From Peptococcaceae bacterium (GTDB taxonomy: Bacteria > Bacillota > Desulfitobacteriia > Desulfitobacteriales > Syntrophobotulaceae), in contig JAAYUV010000114.1 in assembly GCA_012517475.1 (NCBI GenBank), positions 1-64,000 of the forward strand: 64,000 nucleotides of DNA. The letters are read 5' to 3'. Under the pieces are notes generated by a model, which worked only from the letters and a program-made list of their open reading frames with translations, was not told where the DNA came from and ran no database searches. This document shows, in pieces, positions 25,163 through 34,892 of this stretch (within the stretch, counting starts at the first letter, position 1; each line of letters starts with the position of its first letter). The translations under genes and the position numbers were made by a program.

Positions 25163-27093
25163 GTGATGTCACCTTCTCCGATCCTTTCCACCATGCCGCT
25201 GTCCCAGGGTCCGGGACGGTATAAGGCAAGAACGGCAATGAGGTCCTCCAAACTGTTTGGTTTTAATTTTTTTAGTAGGCTTCGTATCCCGCTGCTTTCC
25301 AACTGGAAACAACCCAGGGTCTCACCTTTCTGCAGCAAAAGGGTTGTGGCCGGATCATCAAGGGGTATCGATTCCGGAGTTAGTTTTATCACTCTGGTAT
25401 TGATTAAAAATTTCAGGGTGCTATCGATAATGGTTAGGTTCCTGAGCCCAAGCAAGTCAATCTTTATTAAACCAAGGGCTTCCAGGCTTTCCGGACCATA
25501 CTGGGTTACCGTTTCTCCCCCTGAAGCGAATTGAAGAGGGACTATTTTGCTTAAATTTCCCTGACCGATCACCACGCCTGCGGCATGGACGGAGGTATGC
25601 CTGATTCTTCCTTCGATACTTTTGGCTTTTTCGATCAATGTCCGGAAAGGTTCTTCTTGCAAGGGGAGTTCCTTAAATTCCGGCAGGGTGGACAGAGCGT
25701 GCTCGATCCCTCCCAGTCCCGAAAAACGGGGCAGGTTTTTGGCCACCAAATCAATTGCCTGTTCCGGGATGCCTAGGGCTTTTCCTGCATCCCGGATAGC
25801 CCCTCTGGCCCCTAGCGTGCTGAAAATTCCAATCTGGGCCACATTGCCTGCTCCGTATTTTTCCGTCAGGTAAGAAAGCACCTCGTTCCTGCGCTGCTGA
25901 CAAAAATCCAGGTCGATATCCGGAAGATCAGGTCTTTGGGGATTTAGAAAACGCTCAAAAAAGAGGTTATGTTTGATCGGATCTACATGGGTAATGCCCA
26001 GGGAATAGGTGACCAAACTTCCCGCGGCCGAACCCCTGCCCGGACCGGCAGGAATCCCTTTCCGCCGGGCAAAGGCCATTAAATCGGCTACAACCAAAAA
26101 ATAGGGGGCAAGTCTCATTTTTCTGATGGTTTCTAATTCTTTCTCCAGGCGTTCTTCAATTTGAACTGTTAACGGATGGTAAAGAGTTGCTAAACCTTCC
26201 CGGCAAAGATGGAAGAGGAAATCATCATGGCTGATCCCCTGATCCAAGGGAAAGTCCGGCAAACGGACAGAACCGAGACCCAGCTCCAGGTTGCATTTTT
26301 CGCTGATTTTCAAAGTATTTTCCATAGCTTCGGGAATTTCTCCGAAAAGGTCTTTCATTTCTGAAGAAGATTTCAGGTAGAGTTCTTTCTGCGGAAATGG
26401 GATGGGATCATTGTTCTTTTGCAGCCTCCGGATAGCCGCCATCAGTTCCTGCACGGTACTTTCCCGGGAGTCGGTGTAGTGGACGTCATTCGTTGCAACC
26501 AGGGGAATCCCGGTTTTTTGAGCCAGTTTCCGGAGTAAGAGGTTGGACCTGTTTTCTTCCTTTAACCCATGATTTTGCAATTCTATATAAAAATCAGGAC
26601 CAAAGAGTTCCCGGTATTCAAGGGCTTTAAGCTCTGCCTGGCAGTAATTGTCCTGCAGGAGCAACTGGGGGATTTCTCCTGATAAACAGCCGCTTAAGGC
26701 CACGAGTCCTTCCGCATAGGCGGAAAGAAGCTCCCAGTCGATTCTGGGTTTATAGTAAAACCCTTCTAAATGAGACCTGCTGACCAACTGGACAAGGTTC
26801 TCATAACCTTTACGGTTTTTTGCCAGGAGGATTAAATGATAATTTTTTCTCTGCTCCTTAGCTTTTTCCAGCCTGCTGCCGGGAGTCAGGTAAACTTCAC
26901 AACCGATGATCGGCTTTATCCCGTTTTCACGAGCTAATTGATAGAATTCCACAGCTCCGTGCAATCCCCCGTGATCGGTAAGCGCTAGCGCAGGCATTCT
27001 TAATTCCCTGGCACGGCTGACAAGGTTTTTCAGCCTGCAGGCTCCGTCCAGGAAACTATATTCAGAATGGACATGCAGGTGTACAAAAGTCAT
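25159..27093 (-). pseudogene. C-terminally truncated DNA polymerase III alpha subunit (DnaE-like)
   Basis: 644 aa against about 1,050-1,150 for full DnaE. The PHP domain (HLHVHSEYSFLDG, TDHGGLHGA) and the start of the polymerase palm (GPGRGSAAGS, LPDIDLDF with two catalytic aspartates, then KIDLLGLRNLTIID with the third) are present. The frame ends after YRPGPWDSGMVE, so fingers, beta-binding and OB domains are absent. The end runs straight into the DUF72 start codon, as after a deletion. Three spaced LexA-like boxes lie upstream, suggesting this was an SOS-induced translesion polymerase, not the main replicase. Whether the fragment has activity is doubtful. Confidence 0.75.
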
Positions 27094-27118
27094 AAAAATG
27101 CTCCCTTTCCCGGTAAGG

Positions 27119-27170
27119 ATACATGTTTCAAAATAAGGACATATGTTTCAACACAAGAACATATGTTCTG
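27119..27170 (-). promoter_or_regulatory. Three LexA-type boxes spaced 20 bp
   Basis: AGAACATATGTTCT (27156-27169) is a perfect palindrome matching the Gram-positive LexA consensus GAAC-N4-GTTC. GGACATATGTTT (27137-27148) and ATACATGTTT (27119-27128) are weaker copies exactly 20 bp apart, two helical turns. They lie 26-77 bp before the dnaE-like start, so SOS control of that operon is likely. Confidence 0.75.
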
Positions 27171-27366
27171 CCTTCATTATATCCGGGGCAGGGAGCATAG
27201 ATATAGCTGTAAATTGTGGAAAAAGCATTCGTCCATCCTTGTCAAAACGGGGGTTTTTTAGCATAAGTGCTATTTCTCTAGGCCTTTTGATGGGAACGAC
27301 TACGGAAAGTGGGTTCAGTATAGGAAATAGTATCTTTCAGCATAGATGACAATGGAGGATATTAAG

Positions 27367-27404
27367 TAGTATAATAATTATATAATAAGTATAAAATTAT
27401 ACTA
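27367..27404 (+). promoter_or_regulatory. Inverted repeat over the toxin-antitoxin promoter
   Basis: TAGTATAAT (27367-27375) and ATTATACTA (27396-27404) are perfect inverted copies with an AT-rich centre containing TATAAT-like hexamers, 17 bp before the antitoxin GTG. This is the usual place of the autoregulatory operator of Phd/YefM antitoxins. Confidence 0.55.
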
Positions 27405-27420
27405 CCACGGAGTGATTATC

Positions 27421-27704
27421 GTGAATATCAAGCCTTCTGCTGCTATTCGAAAAAACTATACTAAAATCTCAGAATTGTCAAAGAAACGGGTGAACCTATC
27501 TATCTTACCAAAAACGGTGAGGGTGACTTGGTGGTGATGGATATTGAAGCATTTGCCAGACGCGAAAGCATGCTGCGTTTAAGAGAAAACCTGGTAGCTG
27601 TGGAAGAAGAAAGACTAAGCGGCAATCAAGGTTATTCCGCTGATGACGTAGCATCTATGATGCAAAAAGCGGTTAACGAGGTCATCAATGGAAAACGCAG
27701 ATAA
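27421..27704 (+). pseudogene. Frameshifted Phd/YefM-type antitoxin
   Basis: The GTG start with CGGAGTG upstream opens a typical Phd start (NIKPSAAIRKNYTKISEL). A one-base loss near 27479 throws it into a 39-codon dead end. The other frame then continues the family motif ETGEPIYLTKNGEGDLVVMD and a C-terminal helix region to the stop at 27704. The complete protein would be about 94 aa. The adjacent toxin gene is also broken, so the module is inactive. Confidence 0.8.
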
Positions 27705-27768
27705 AAAATATATCGTGTACGTGGATTTTGTTCTCGATTGCAGACAAGATTATGGTTGGCTGTTATAA
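27688..27768 (+). pseudogene. Toxin gene of the ParE/RelE type with internal deletion
   Basis: The 26-codon frame joins a toxin start (MENADKKYIVYV) to a typical toxin end (DFVLDCRQDYGWLL) with the core of about 80 residues missing. Full-size relatives of about 105 aa begin and end in this way. The joint lies at GTGTACGTG, and the same residues (VYVDFV-like) precede the end motif in intact toxins, which suggests recombination at a short repeat. It overlaps the antitoxin frame by 17 bp, as in intact modules. Confidence 0.7.
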
Positions 27769-27795
27769 AGGTATGAATTTATGAGATAAATTCTT

Positions 27796-27832
27796 TATCC
27801 CTTCTGCCCTTTAGGCAGAGGGGATATTTTTT
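27796..27832 (+). terminator. Intrinsic terminator after the toxin remnant
   Basis: TATCCCTTCTGCC pairs with GGCAGAGGGGATA and is followed by TTTTTT. Confidence 0.8.
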
Positions 27833-27959
27833 GTTCTAATTTATTTGTAAATAATTGGATTTGTATTCCTTTCTTTTCCCCCAATATAATAAAATTGTAA
27901 ATACCGAAATTTTTAATTATAGAAATAGAAAAACAAAATGCAGAAAAGAGATTGTTCAA

Positions 27960-29444
27960 ATGAAATTATTGCAGCTCAAGTCATGGATAGCGCGCTTGGT
28001 TATCGTTAGCTTCTTTTTTCTGATAAAATTCCCAACCCCTTTTTATGCCGATAATGGCAATATCGACAGGTTAGAAGGGACAGACAGGTATAAAACGGCC
28101 GCTGCTATATCCCGAAAAGGCTGGGATATCTCAGATTACGCCGTCCTGGCCCGGGGAGATGATTTTGCCGATGCGCTTTGTGCCGGACCGTTGGCGGCAA
28201 AATACAATGCTCCTATTCTGATGACAGAGCCCAATGAATTAAACACAGCCACTCTGGATGAAATGAAAAGACTCGGAGTAAAACACCTCTATAAGGAGAT
28301 TACAGTCAAAACATTATCAGACTTGCCAATTAGGAAATAACAGTAACGATGGCTCATCGATTCCGGTCCAGGTTCAGGGGCTTGCCGATGTAAAGAAAGT
28401 ATCTGCGGGATGGGCCCACAGTCTTGCTGTCAAAACCGATAACACCCTATGGACATGGGGAGACAATTGGGTAGGACAATTAGGCAACCGGTCAAAAATA
28501 TCCAGCAACATTCCGCTTAAGGTTGGAGAAGGTATTCAAAATCTGAAGCAGGATACTATCATAACCTCGCAGTCGGTATCAACGGGGCAAGTGCTTGGGG
28601 AAGCAATGCCCTTGGTCAACTGGGAGAACTCAGTGAAAAAGAATCTGATTTTGTAACATTAAGCGGAAGTTTCTATATGGGAAATTCCAGCGATTTTTCG
28701 GCAGGAGGCGGACACAATCTTTTTGATCCGGATAATAAAATAAGCGGCTGGGGACTTAATAATGACGGCCAGATCGGAGATGGCAGCACGTATCATTGCA
28801 GTCAGCCTCAAACTGCTGTACTTGAAGACGGATCCATTTATTACCGGTTAGGCGGCAGCAACCGAATTGAAACAGCGAATATGGTATCACTTGAAAGATG
28901 GAATTATGGCGCGAATGCTGTGGTATTAGCGCGTGATGATGATTTCCCGGATGCTTTAACCGGAGCCCCATTGGCTAAAGCAGTTGATGCTCCAATTCTG
29001 CTTACTAACAAAGAAAAGCTCACGCCGGAAACCAAGTCGGAAATAGAACGATTAAATCCGGTCGTAATATATATTCTTGGATCAACAGGGGCAGTTTCGG
29101 ATCAGATAGAAAAAGAGCTTACCGTAAATTACAAGGTGATCCGCCTGGGCGGCAATGACCGCTATGAAACATCAGCTAATATTGCCAAATACCTTGATTG
29201 GAATAAGCTTAATACAAAAGGACAAGCTATTATTGCTTACGGAGGAAATTTTCCCGATGCCCTTGCTGTATCTTCTGTGGCGGCCTTTCAAAAAATTCCG
29301 ATACTAGTAAAACAGTCTCATGTAAAAATTGGAAAATCAGGCAAAAAACAATTGCTTTTAGGAATGATGAGATATACCATGGACATAAATGATACAAATA
29401 TTTTTTCCTTTGAATATGCCATGAAAATCAACTTATCTTTCTAA
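27960..29444 (+). pseudogene. Decayed cell-wall protein: CWB2 repeats flanking RCC1-like repeats
   Basis: The ATG at 27960 starts a signal peptide (about 30 aa) and a CWB2 repeat (RLEGTDRYKTA, ARGDDFADAL). Near 28320 the frame shifts into RCC1-type repeats (GQLGNNS, LWTWGDNWVGQLG). Near 28553 it shifts again into more RCC1 repeats (AWGSNALGQLG, GWGLNNDGQIGDG) and two CWB2 repeats (YRLGGSNRIETA, IRLGGNDRYETS). The last part departs from CWB2 after ILVKQS. CWB2 domains anchor proteins to the Clostridial cell wall, and RCC1 propellers are binding platforms. At least two frameshifts and one internal loss make an intact product impossible. Confidence 0.8.
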
Positions 29445-29464
29445 GGTATTAAGGGTGAATTTTT

Positions 29465-30307
29465 CTGTTAAAAACAAAACTCCGCCCCGATCACGAAAAG
29501 TGGTCCGATCTTGAAGTCACTGTCGCTTGGCTTGGCCATGCCAGCTTTCTCATTAATTTTTTCGGAACAAGAATTTTGATTGATCCGGCCCTGGAAACAC
29601 GAATTGGACTCACCCCGTTAGGCAACTATACTATCGGGCCAAGACGTTATGTTTCTGCCGCTTTGCAGAGCAGAGAGGTTGGACCTGTCGATTTACTCCT
29701 TGTTTCCCATGCCCATACCGATCATTTCGACTATCCCACTTTGCGCCGGCTCCAATCGACAAACACCATTGCCGTAACTGCCAGGAATACAGTCCGCCTA
29801 TGGCAGGGTTTGAAATTCCGTTCCATAGAGGAAATGCATTGGAATGACAGCAAGTTACTCTCCGGGGTCACCGTGAGAGCCATTGAAGGGAAACACTGGG
29901 GAGCCCGTCTGCCTTGGAACCGCGGAATGGAAGCCAACAGCTTTCTCCTGTCAAAAAACGGGGTCAACATTTTTTACGGAGGGGATACAGGGTACACCGG
30001 GTTAATTCAACAACAGCTTCAAGGAATACCCATAGACTTGGCGGTTATGGGAATTGCCGCCTATTCTCCCAAGTCCTTCGAGGCAAGCCATGCTACCCCG
30101 GAACAAGCGTGGAAAATGGCGGAGGAAATATCCTCCAAATGGGTTATTCCCATGCACTGGGGAACTTTCAAACTATCCCATGAACCGATGGATGAACCCA
30201 TTGTCCGTTTCCGGCAGGCTTGTTCAGAAAAAATGGAAAGGGTTATTATTTTGGAACCGGGAGCTTCCTGGGTACTGCCTCAAGAAATATCAAAAGAAGA
30301 GTTATAA
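29465..30307 (+). CDS. MBL-fold metal hydrolase (UlaG/NAPE-PLD-like)
   Basis: About 280 aa. Metallo-beta-lactamase motifs are present: first strand VAWLGHASFLI, HAHTDHFD for metal binding, YGGDTGY, and MHWGTF near the end. The subgroup includes UlaG-like and NAPE-phospholipase D-like hydrolases that cut phosphoester or lactone bonds. Start choice is odd: the first in-frame TTG/GTG/ATG is the TTG at 29576, inside the domain, but the reading frame needs residues back to about 29465. A CTG there has AAGGGTGA 6 nt upstream and is the best candidate; otherwise the 5' end has been damaged. The ABC exporter genes follow on the same strand. Confidence 0.7.
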   Translation: MLKTKLRPDHEKWSDLEVTVAWLGHASFLINFFGTRILIDPALETRIGLTPLGNYTIGPRRYVSAALQSREVGPVDLLLVSHAHTDHFDYPTLRRLQSTNTIAVTARNTVRLWQGLKFRSIEEMHWNDSKLLSGVTVRAIEGKHWGARLPWNRGMEANSFLLSKNGVNIFYGGDTGYTGLIQQQLQGIPIDLAVMGIAAYSPKSFEASHATPEQAWKMAEEISSKWVIPMHWGTFKLSHEPMDEPIVRFRQACSEKMERVIILEPGASWVLPQEISKEEL

Positions 30308-30371
30308 TTTGAACTTCAGAATCGAAAAAAACTTTTTTGGAAAAATTGGGTTCTGAAAGGGTGCATATAAT

Positions 30372-31145
30372 ATGGAGAAGGTCCTTATAAAAACAAATCA
30401 GCTGCAAAAGAGATACGGGTCTGTCCAGGTGGTCAAAGGTCTGAATTTAGAGGTGAAAAGCGGGGAAATATTCGGTTTCCTTGGACCTAACGGCGCCGGT
30501 AAAACCACCACAATCAAAATGTTGACCGGATTGCTGGAGCCCAGCGAAGGAGAAGCTTTTATCTGCGGTTATGATATCAGAAAACAACCGGCTGAAGCGA
30601 AGGCTTTAATGGCTTATGTTCCTGACCAGCCGAAATTATACAATAAGCTTTCGGCCAGAGAATTCCTGCATCTTATTTGCGCCCTGTACCGGGTGCCTAA
30701 AGATATTGCCCGGGAAAGATCGGAACAGCTTCTTTCTTTATTTGGACTTCAGGATCGGGCTGACGAGTTGTTGGAGGGGTATTCGCATGGCATGCGGCAA
30801 AAGGTCGTATTGGCGTCAGCCCTTATTCACCAGCCTCAAGTCATCTTACTGGATGAACCTACCGTTGGTCTTGATCCTGCCAGTGCCCGCCTATTGAAAG
30901 ACATTCTGCAGGAAATGGCCAGGCAGGGAGCGGCTGTTTTTATTTCTACCCATATTTTGGAGATTGCCGAAAGAATGTGCGACCGTGTCGCTATTCTCAA
31001 GGACGGACAGCTGATTGCCCAAGGCAGCCCCGAGGAATTGCGCCGCAAGACAGGGCATGGGGGAGAAAGCCTGGAAGATATCTTCCTGGAGCTTACCGGC
31101 GGTCAGGAAAATGCGGAACTGATCAAGAGTCTTGAGGAGGAATAA
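30372..31145 (+). CDS. ABC-2 type exporter ATPase
   Basis: 257 aa. Walker A GPNGAGKTTT near residue 40, Q-loop region VPDQPKLYNKL, signature YSHGMRQK, Walker B VILLDEPTVGLD, and switch His in STHILE. This is the CcmA/EcsA type of exporter ATPase. The permease gene starts 5 bp after its stop, so the pair forms one exporter. Substrate unknown. Confidence 0.88.
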   Translation: MEKVLIKTNQLQKRYGSVQVVKGLNLEVKSGEIFGFLGPNGAGKTTTIKMLTGLLEPSEGEAFICGYDIRKQPAEAKALMAYVPDQPKLYNKLSAREFLHLICALYRVPKDIARERSEQLLSLFGLQDRADELLEGYSHGMRQKVVLASALIHQPQVILLDEPTVGLDPASARLLKDILQEMARQGAAVFISTHILEIAERMCDRVAILKDGQLIAQGSPEELRRKTGHGGESLEDIFLELTGGQENAELIKSLEEE

Positions 31146-31150
31146 AACAG

Positions 31151-33007
31151 GTGAAGATTGTATTGCCTCCGCCTCTGGCTAACCCGCCACAAAGGCAATC
31201 ATTCACTTCGGATTTTATATTATTGTTGAAAAACGAAGTGCGTGTTGCCTGGAACACCATACGTCAGCGTCCGGTAAAGACTTTTATCGGAGTGGTTATA
31301 CTCTTGCTTCTGGCGATTTCCCTTATTGGTTCCCTGGGTTATTTTGCTTACGGCGCTTTAAAAACCATGCCGCTGCAAATTGTTCAGATGTTTCTTTCCC
31401 TGCTTTTTTTGGGAGGACTGACCGGCCAGATATTTTTCGGCGTTACAGCAGCCTTTGCTGCCCTTTATATGTCTGATGATTTAGAGCTTCTTTTCATGGC
31501 GCCCGTTCCTCTTAAAGTTGTTTTTGCTGTCAAGTCCCTTTCCGTTCTCGTCAGCAACTTTCTGATTGCTCTTTTGTTTGTTTTCTTGCCGGGAATATTT
31601 TTCGGGATTCTCTTTCATGCCGGGGCGACCTTTTACATCCTTTCCGTTTTGGTAGGGTGCGGGTTGTGGATAACCGGAACAGCCATTGCAGAGTTGATTA
31701 ATCTTCTGGTAATGCGTGTAGTACCGCCTCACCGCAGTAAGGAAGCAATAGGCTTTATCGGGGCATTGACGGGAATTCTCATTGCCCTTTTATTTCAGCT
31801 TCCCGGTTTGCTTGCAGGAAGCCGGGGAAAACTGAATCTGGCCGATTGGCTTTCTGGTCAGGAGCAGTCCCTTCGTATTATGGACATTTTTCCGTGGGGA
31901 TGGGGTTCACTGGCTTTAATGAAAGGTATTTCCGGGAATTTTCTTACCGGTCTGGGGTGGAGTCTTCTCCTGCTTGTGGTAGGTGTGTTCCTTTTTATGG
32001 GTGCCTTCGTTCTGCTTGAACGGGGATTTCGGTTCATTACTCTGAAGGAAGGGGAAGGGGGCAGACGTCGTAAGCCCCGGTCTCAGACAGTAAATTCAGA
32101 CAAGAAACATCCTCCAAAAAATCTGTCTTATATATTTTCTGATATATTTTCTGATCAAACAGCCTATCCCGCTTCGCTTTGGTCAGGAGCATGGGCAGTG
32201 GCCAGGAAAGATTTGCTCTCCTTTAAGCGTGATGCCCGGGAATGGTTCAGTTTTTTAATCCCTCTGATTCTCATGGCCTTTTTTGCGGGTCAATATTTAT
32301 TATCTCCCTCCGTTTCCAGCCGTTCTTCCCTGATCACCGTATTAATCATGTATACCGTCATGTTCAGCGGCAATATGGCTCTGGGGGCTTTTGGCCGGGA
32401 AGGAGAATCCGACTGGCTTTTAAACAGTGTTCCCCTGGCAGGATGGCCCGTAGTATGGGGAAAATTGCTTTCTGCGGTTCTGCCTACTTTGATCCTGATG
32501 GAAGCATTGCTGGTTGGCACCGCTTTTGCCTTAGGTATTTCTCTAAACGTAATCATCATCCTTGTCCCTTCGGTAGTACTCCTCAGTATGGGCTCCAGCG
32601 CAATCGGACTCTACTATTCCATTAATAACTGCCGTTATAATCCGGACAGACCTCAGGTTCGAATTTCTCCCGGGGCCTCCCTGGTAATGTATGTGGTGAA
32701 CCTTCTTTTTCTGCTCTTCTTAGCCTTCGGTCTATGCTATCTTTTTCCACCGGCAGAACTGGTTTCCATCGTAAAAAACCTCCCGCCCGCAGCTTTCAAA
32801 GGTGGATTTCGTTCAGGCATTGTTTATGGTCTGTATTATTTAAGCCGGCCGCTCTTGTGGCCGGCACCCTGGCGTACCCTGGTTGGAATCATGATGGCCG
32901 GCGGGGGATGGTCGCTGATTTTCTTCGGTTTTATGGCTGCCACGGTTCGGCAGAGCAAAAAAGGCTTTCGGGTTGAGCTTGTCACCGGCGTTAAGAAAAG
33001 ACGCTGA
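31151..33007 (+). CDS. ABC exporter permease, large
   Basis: 618 aa with about 12-14 hydrophobic helices in two halves, separated by a basic cytoplasmic loop (about residues 305-340, rich in R, K and S). It partners the ATPase just upstream. Large two-halved permeases of this kind occur in Firmicutes next to EcsA-like ATPases. The GTG start follows GAGGAGGA by 9 nt. No specific substrate can be named. Confidence 0.75.
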   Translation: MKIVLPPPLANPPQRQSFTSDFILLLKNEVRVAWNTIRQRPVKTFIGVVILLLLAISLIGSLGYFAYGALKTMPLQIVQMFLSLLFLGGLTGQIFFGVTAAFAALYMSDDLELLFMAPVPLKVVFAVKSLSVLVSNFLIALLFVFLPGIFFGILFHAGATFYILSVLVGCGLWITGTAIAELINLLVMRVVPPHRSKEAIGFIGALTGILIALLFQLPGLLAGSRGKLNLADWLSGQEQSLRIMDIFPWGWGSLALMKGISGNFLTGLGWSLLLLVVGVFLFMGAFVLLERGFRFITLKEGEGGRRRKPRSQTVNSDKKHPPKNLSYIFSDIFSDQTAYPASLWSGAWAVARKDLLSFKRDAREWFSFLIPLILMAFFAGQYLLSPSVSSRSSLITVLIMYTVMFSGNMALGAFGREGESDWLLNSVPLAGWPVVWGKLLSAVLPTLILMEALLVGTAFALGISLNVIIILVPSVVLLSMGSSAIGLYYSINNCRYNPDRPQVRISPGASLVMYVVNLLFLLFLAFGLCYLFPPAELVSIVKNLPPAAFKGGFRSGIVYGLYYLSRPLLWPAPWRTLVGIMMAGGGWSLIFFGFMAATVRQSKKGFRVELVTGVKKRR

Positions 33008-33036
33008 TTAACTTATAAACATAAGGAGTGATTCAA

Positions 33037-33597
33037 ATGCAGGCAATCCTTATCTCAGATAAAGAGTATCAAACAGAAGCCTATAAACGCCTGAATCAAT
33101 TGGTAACCATTTTTCTTACGGAAAAAGGCATGAAACTAACTGAAACCCAACTCGACAGAAATGATCTCGCTTTTTGTAAGGGCTGTTTTGGTTGTTGGAT
33201 AAAAAAACCGGGAGAATGCGTCATTAGTGATGCAATGGCTCAAATTAACCATGGTTTTATCAACAGCCAGCTGGCAATATATCTCTGTCCTGTGATCTTC
33301 GGACAATTCAGTTCGAATATAAAAAATGCTCTGGATCGCTGTATTCCGAACATTCTTCCTTTCTTTGAGACAAGACCTGACGGCTCTACCATGCATCCGG
33401 CAAGATATCGCTCTTATCCAAAGCAGATTATCATTGGGTATGGCGACGATCTTTCAGAAGAGGACAGGAACTTATTTATTGATATTACAAAAAAACACCG
33501 CCGAAATGTGGAGGTTCTGATCTACCAGGGCAATGACGCTGAAATATCTCAGGCTTTGTCCCAAATGGAACTTAAGAAAGCAGGTGACGAGCTGTGA
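33037..33597 (+). CDS. Flavodoxin-fold NADPH-dependent FMN reductase-like protein
   Basis: 186 aa from the ATG at 33037 (AAGGAG 9 nt upstream; a GTG at 33028 lies inside that RBS and is rejected). The flavodoxin-like fold carries CKGCFGCWIKKPGEC (positions about 49-63), the Cys pattern of the iron-sulfur flavoprotein/multimeric flavodoxin group. It likely transfers electrons from NAD(P)H through FMN. A second flavodoxin-like protein is encoded with a 4-bp overlap, so the two may act as a pair. Confidence 0.7.
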   Translation: MQAILISDKEYQTEAYKRLNQLVTIFLTEKGMKLTETQLDRNDLAFCKGCFGCWIKKPGECVISDAMAQINHGFINSQLAIYLCPVIFGQFSSNIKNALDRCIPNILPFFETRPDGSTMHPARYRSYPKQIIIGYGDDLSEEDRNLFIDITKKHRRNVEVLIYQGNDAEISQALSQMELKKAGDEL

Positions 33598-34286
33598 ATC
33601 AGGATGCCAAACAGGTTGTCCTTATCAAATCCAGCCCCAAGATGACGGAGGAAAGCACCTCAGGACTATTGACAGATAAACTGGAGAATCTGATGAAAAC
33701 CGAAAGACTGGAGATTTATCGGATTAATGTACGCAAAAGCCTGATCCAGGGGAAAACCGAAGCCGATTTTGAAGCCATGCTGAAAGCGGACGCTCTGGTG
33801 TTTGTATTTCCGCTTTATGTTTTTTGCCTCCCCGGAATGCTGATGCGCTTTCTTCAGGACTATTATGCGTTCGGGCTCAACCGTCCGGATCGGAAAAAAA
33901 CAAGGGTTTACGCCGTTGTGAACTGCGGATTTACCGAAGCAGGTATTAATCAGGAAGCAGTCCGGGTTATAAAGAGCTTTAGCCAAAAAACGAATTATGA
34001 TTTCCGTTTCGGCATTATGATCGGGGGAGGGGGACTGCTCCTCGGAGCCCAGGAAGCGCCATTTATGAAAAAGACCATGACGGAGCTGGGCAATTCTTTG
34101 AAACAAATAGTTTATGATATCAAGAACTGCCCCGACGACCGGGTTGAAAATATCTCCATCACCATGAATTTTCCCCGGAGATTATATCATTTCATGGGTA
34201 ACAGGGGATGGTTTTCCATGGCTAAAAAAAATGGCCTTCAAAAAAAGGATTTATACCGGAAACCGTACGAGCGTTATACTGATTAA
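33594..34286 (+). CDS. Flavodoxin-fold NAD(P)H-dependent oxidoreductase
   Basis: 230 aa. The N-terminal strand and phosphate loop (IKSSPKMTEESTS) and the FPLYVFCLPGMLMRFLQDYY segment match the NAD(P)H-quinone/FMN reductase group. The C-terminal 60 residues are an extension with a basic end. The GTG start overlaps the stop of the preceding reductase gene, with AGGTGA upstream, so translation is coupled. Confidence 0.7.
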   Translation: MNQDAKQVVLIKSSPKMTEESTSGLLTDKLENLMKTERLEIYRINVRKSLIQGKTEADFEAMLKADALVFVFPLYVFCLPGMLMRFLQDYYAFGLNRPDRKKTRVYAVVNCGFTEAGINQEAVRVIKSFSQKTNYDFRFGIMIGGGGLLLGAQEAPFMKKTMTELGNSLKQIVYDIKNCPDDRVENISITMNFPRRLYHFMGNRGWFSMAKKNGLQKKDLYRKPYERYTD

Positions 34287-34359
34287 GCAAACGGATGGAA
34301 CTCATCCGCTTGTTTATGTGCTATACTAAGGATAAAAACCGCGTCATCGGAGGTAAGAA

Positions 34360-34722
34360 ATGAACTTTATCGGCAACATCATTTGGTTGTTATTGGGCGG
34401 AATTATCGGAGCGGTATTTTGGTTTATCGCCGGTCTGATCCTATGCGTGACGATTATCGGCATACCTTTCGGATTACAATGTTTTAAGATTTCCCAGCTT
34501 GTTTTGTGGCCTTTCGGTCAGGAAATCGAGCTTGGCGGTTTTGGTGTGGGCGGGTTACTTTTAAATATTCTTTGGATTATTTTTCTGGGCTGGGAGCTGG
34601 CTGTCCACCATCTGATTATCGGCCTTATTTTCTGTATTACCATTATTGGCATACCGTTTGGGATGCAGCATTTTAAATTTGCGCAGCTGGCCTTGATCCC
34701 TTTTGGAGCAAAAATTCATTAA
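34360..34722 (+). CDS. YccF-family inner membrane protein
   Basis: 120 aa of two repeated halves. Each half has a hydrophobic hairpin and the motif TIIGIPFG(L/M)Q followed by a helix ending in PFG. This internal duplication is the hallmark of YccF (DUF307). It is an integral membrane protein of unknown function. It stands alone, with an AGGTAAG site before ATG and a terminator 40 bp after the stop. Confidence 0.85.
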   Translation: MNFIGNIIWLLLGGIIGAVFWFIAGLILCVTIIGIPFGLQCFKISQLVLWPFGQEIELGGFGVGGLLLNILWIIFLGWELAVHHLIIGLIFCITIIGIPFGMQHFKFAQLALIPFGAKIH

Positions 34723-34760
34723 CAACTGATGAAGTCAAATCAATTTATCTTAAAAGAAGG

Positions 34761-34794
34761 CAGCCGGTGAAAATATTTCCGGCTGTTTTCTTTT
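34761..34794 (+). terminator. Intrinsic terminator after the YccF gene
   Basis: CAGCCGG (34761-34767) pairs with CCGGCTG (34779-34785), with TTTTCTTTT after it. Confidence 0.75.
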
Positions 34795-34892
34795 GTGTCG
34801 CATTTTCTTTACATCTTTCTGCACTGAAGCAGATATAAGCACATATCATGAAGCATAAATTTGCTCCGAAAGGATGTAAGGATGTGTAACTC

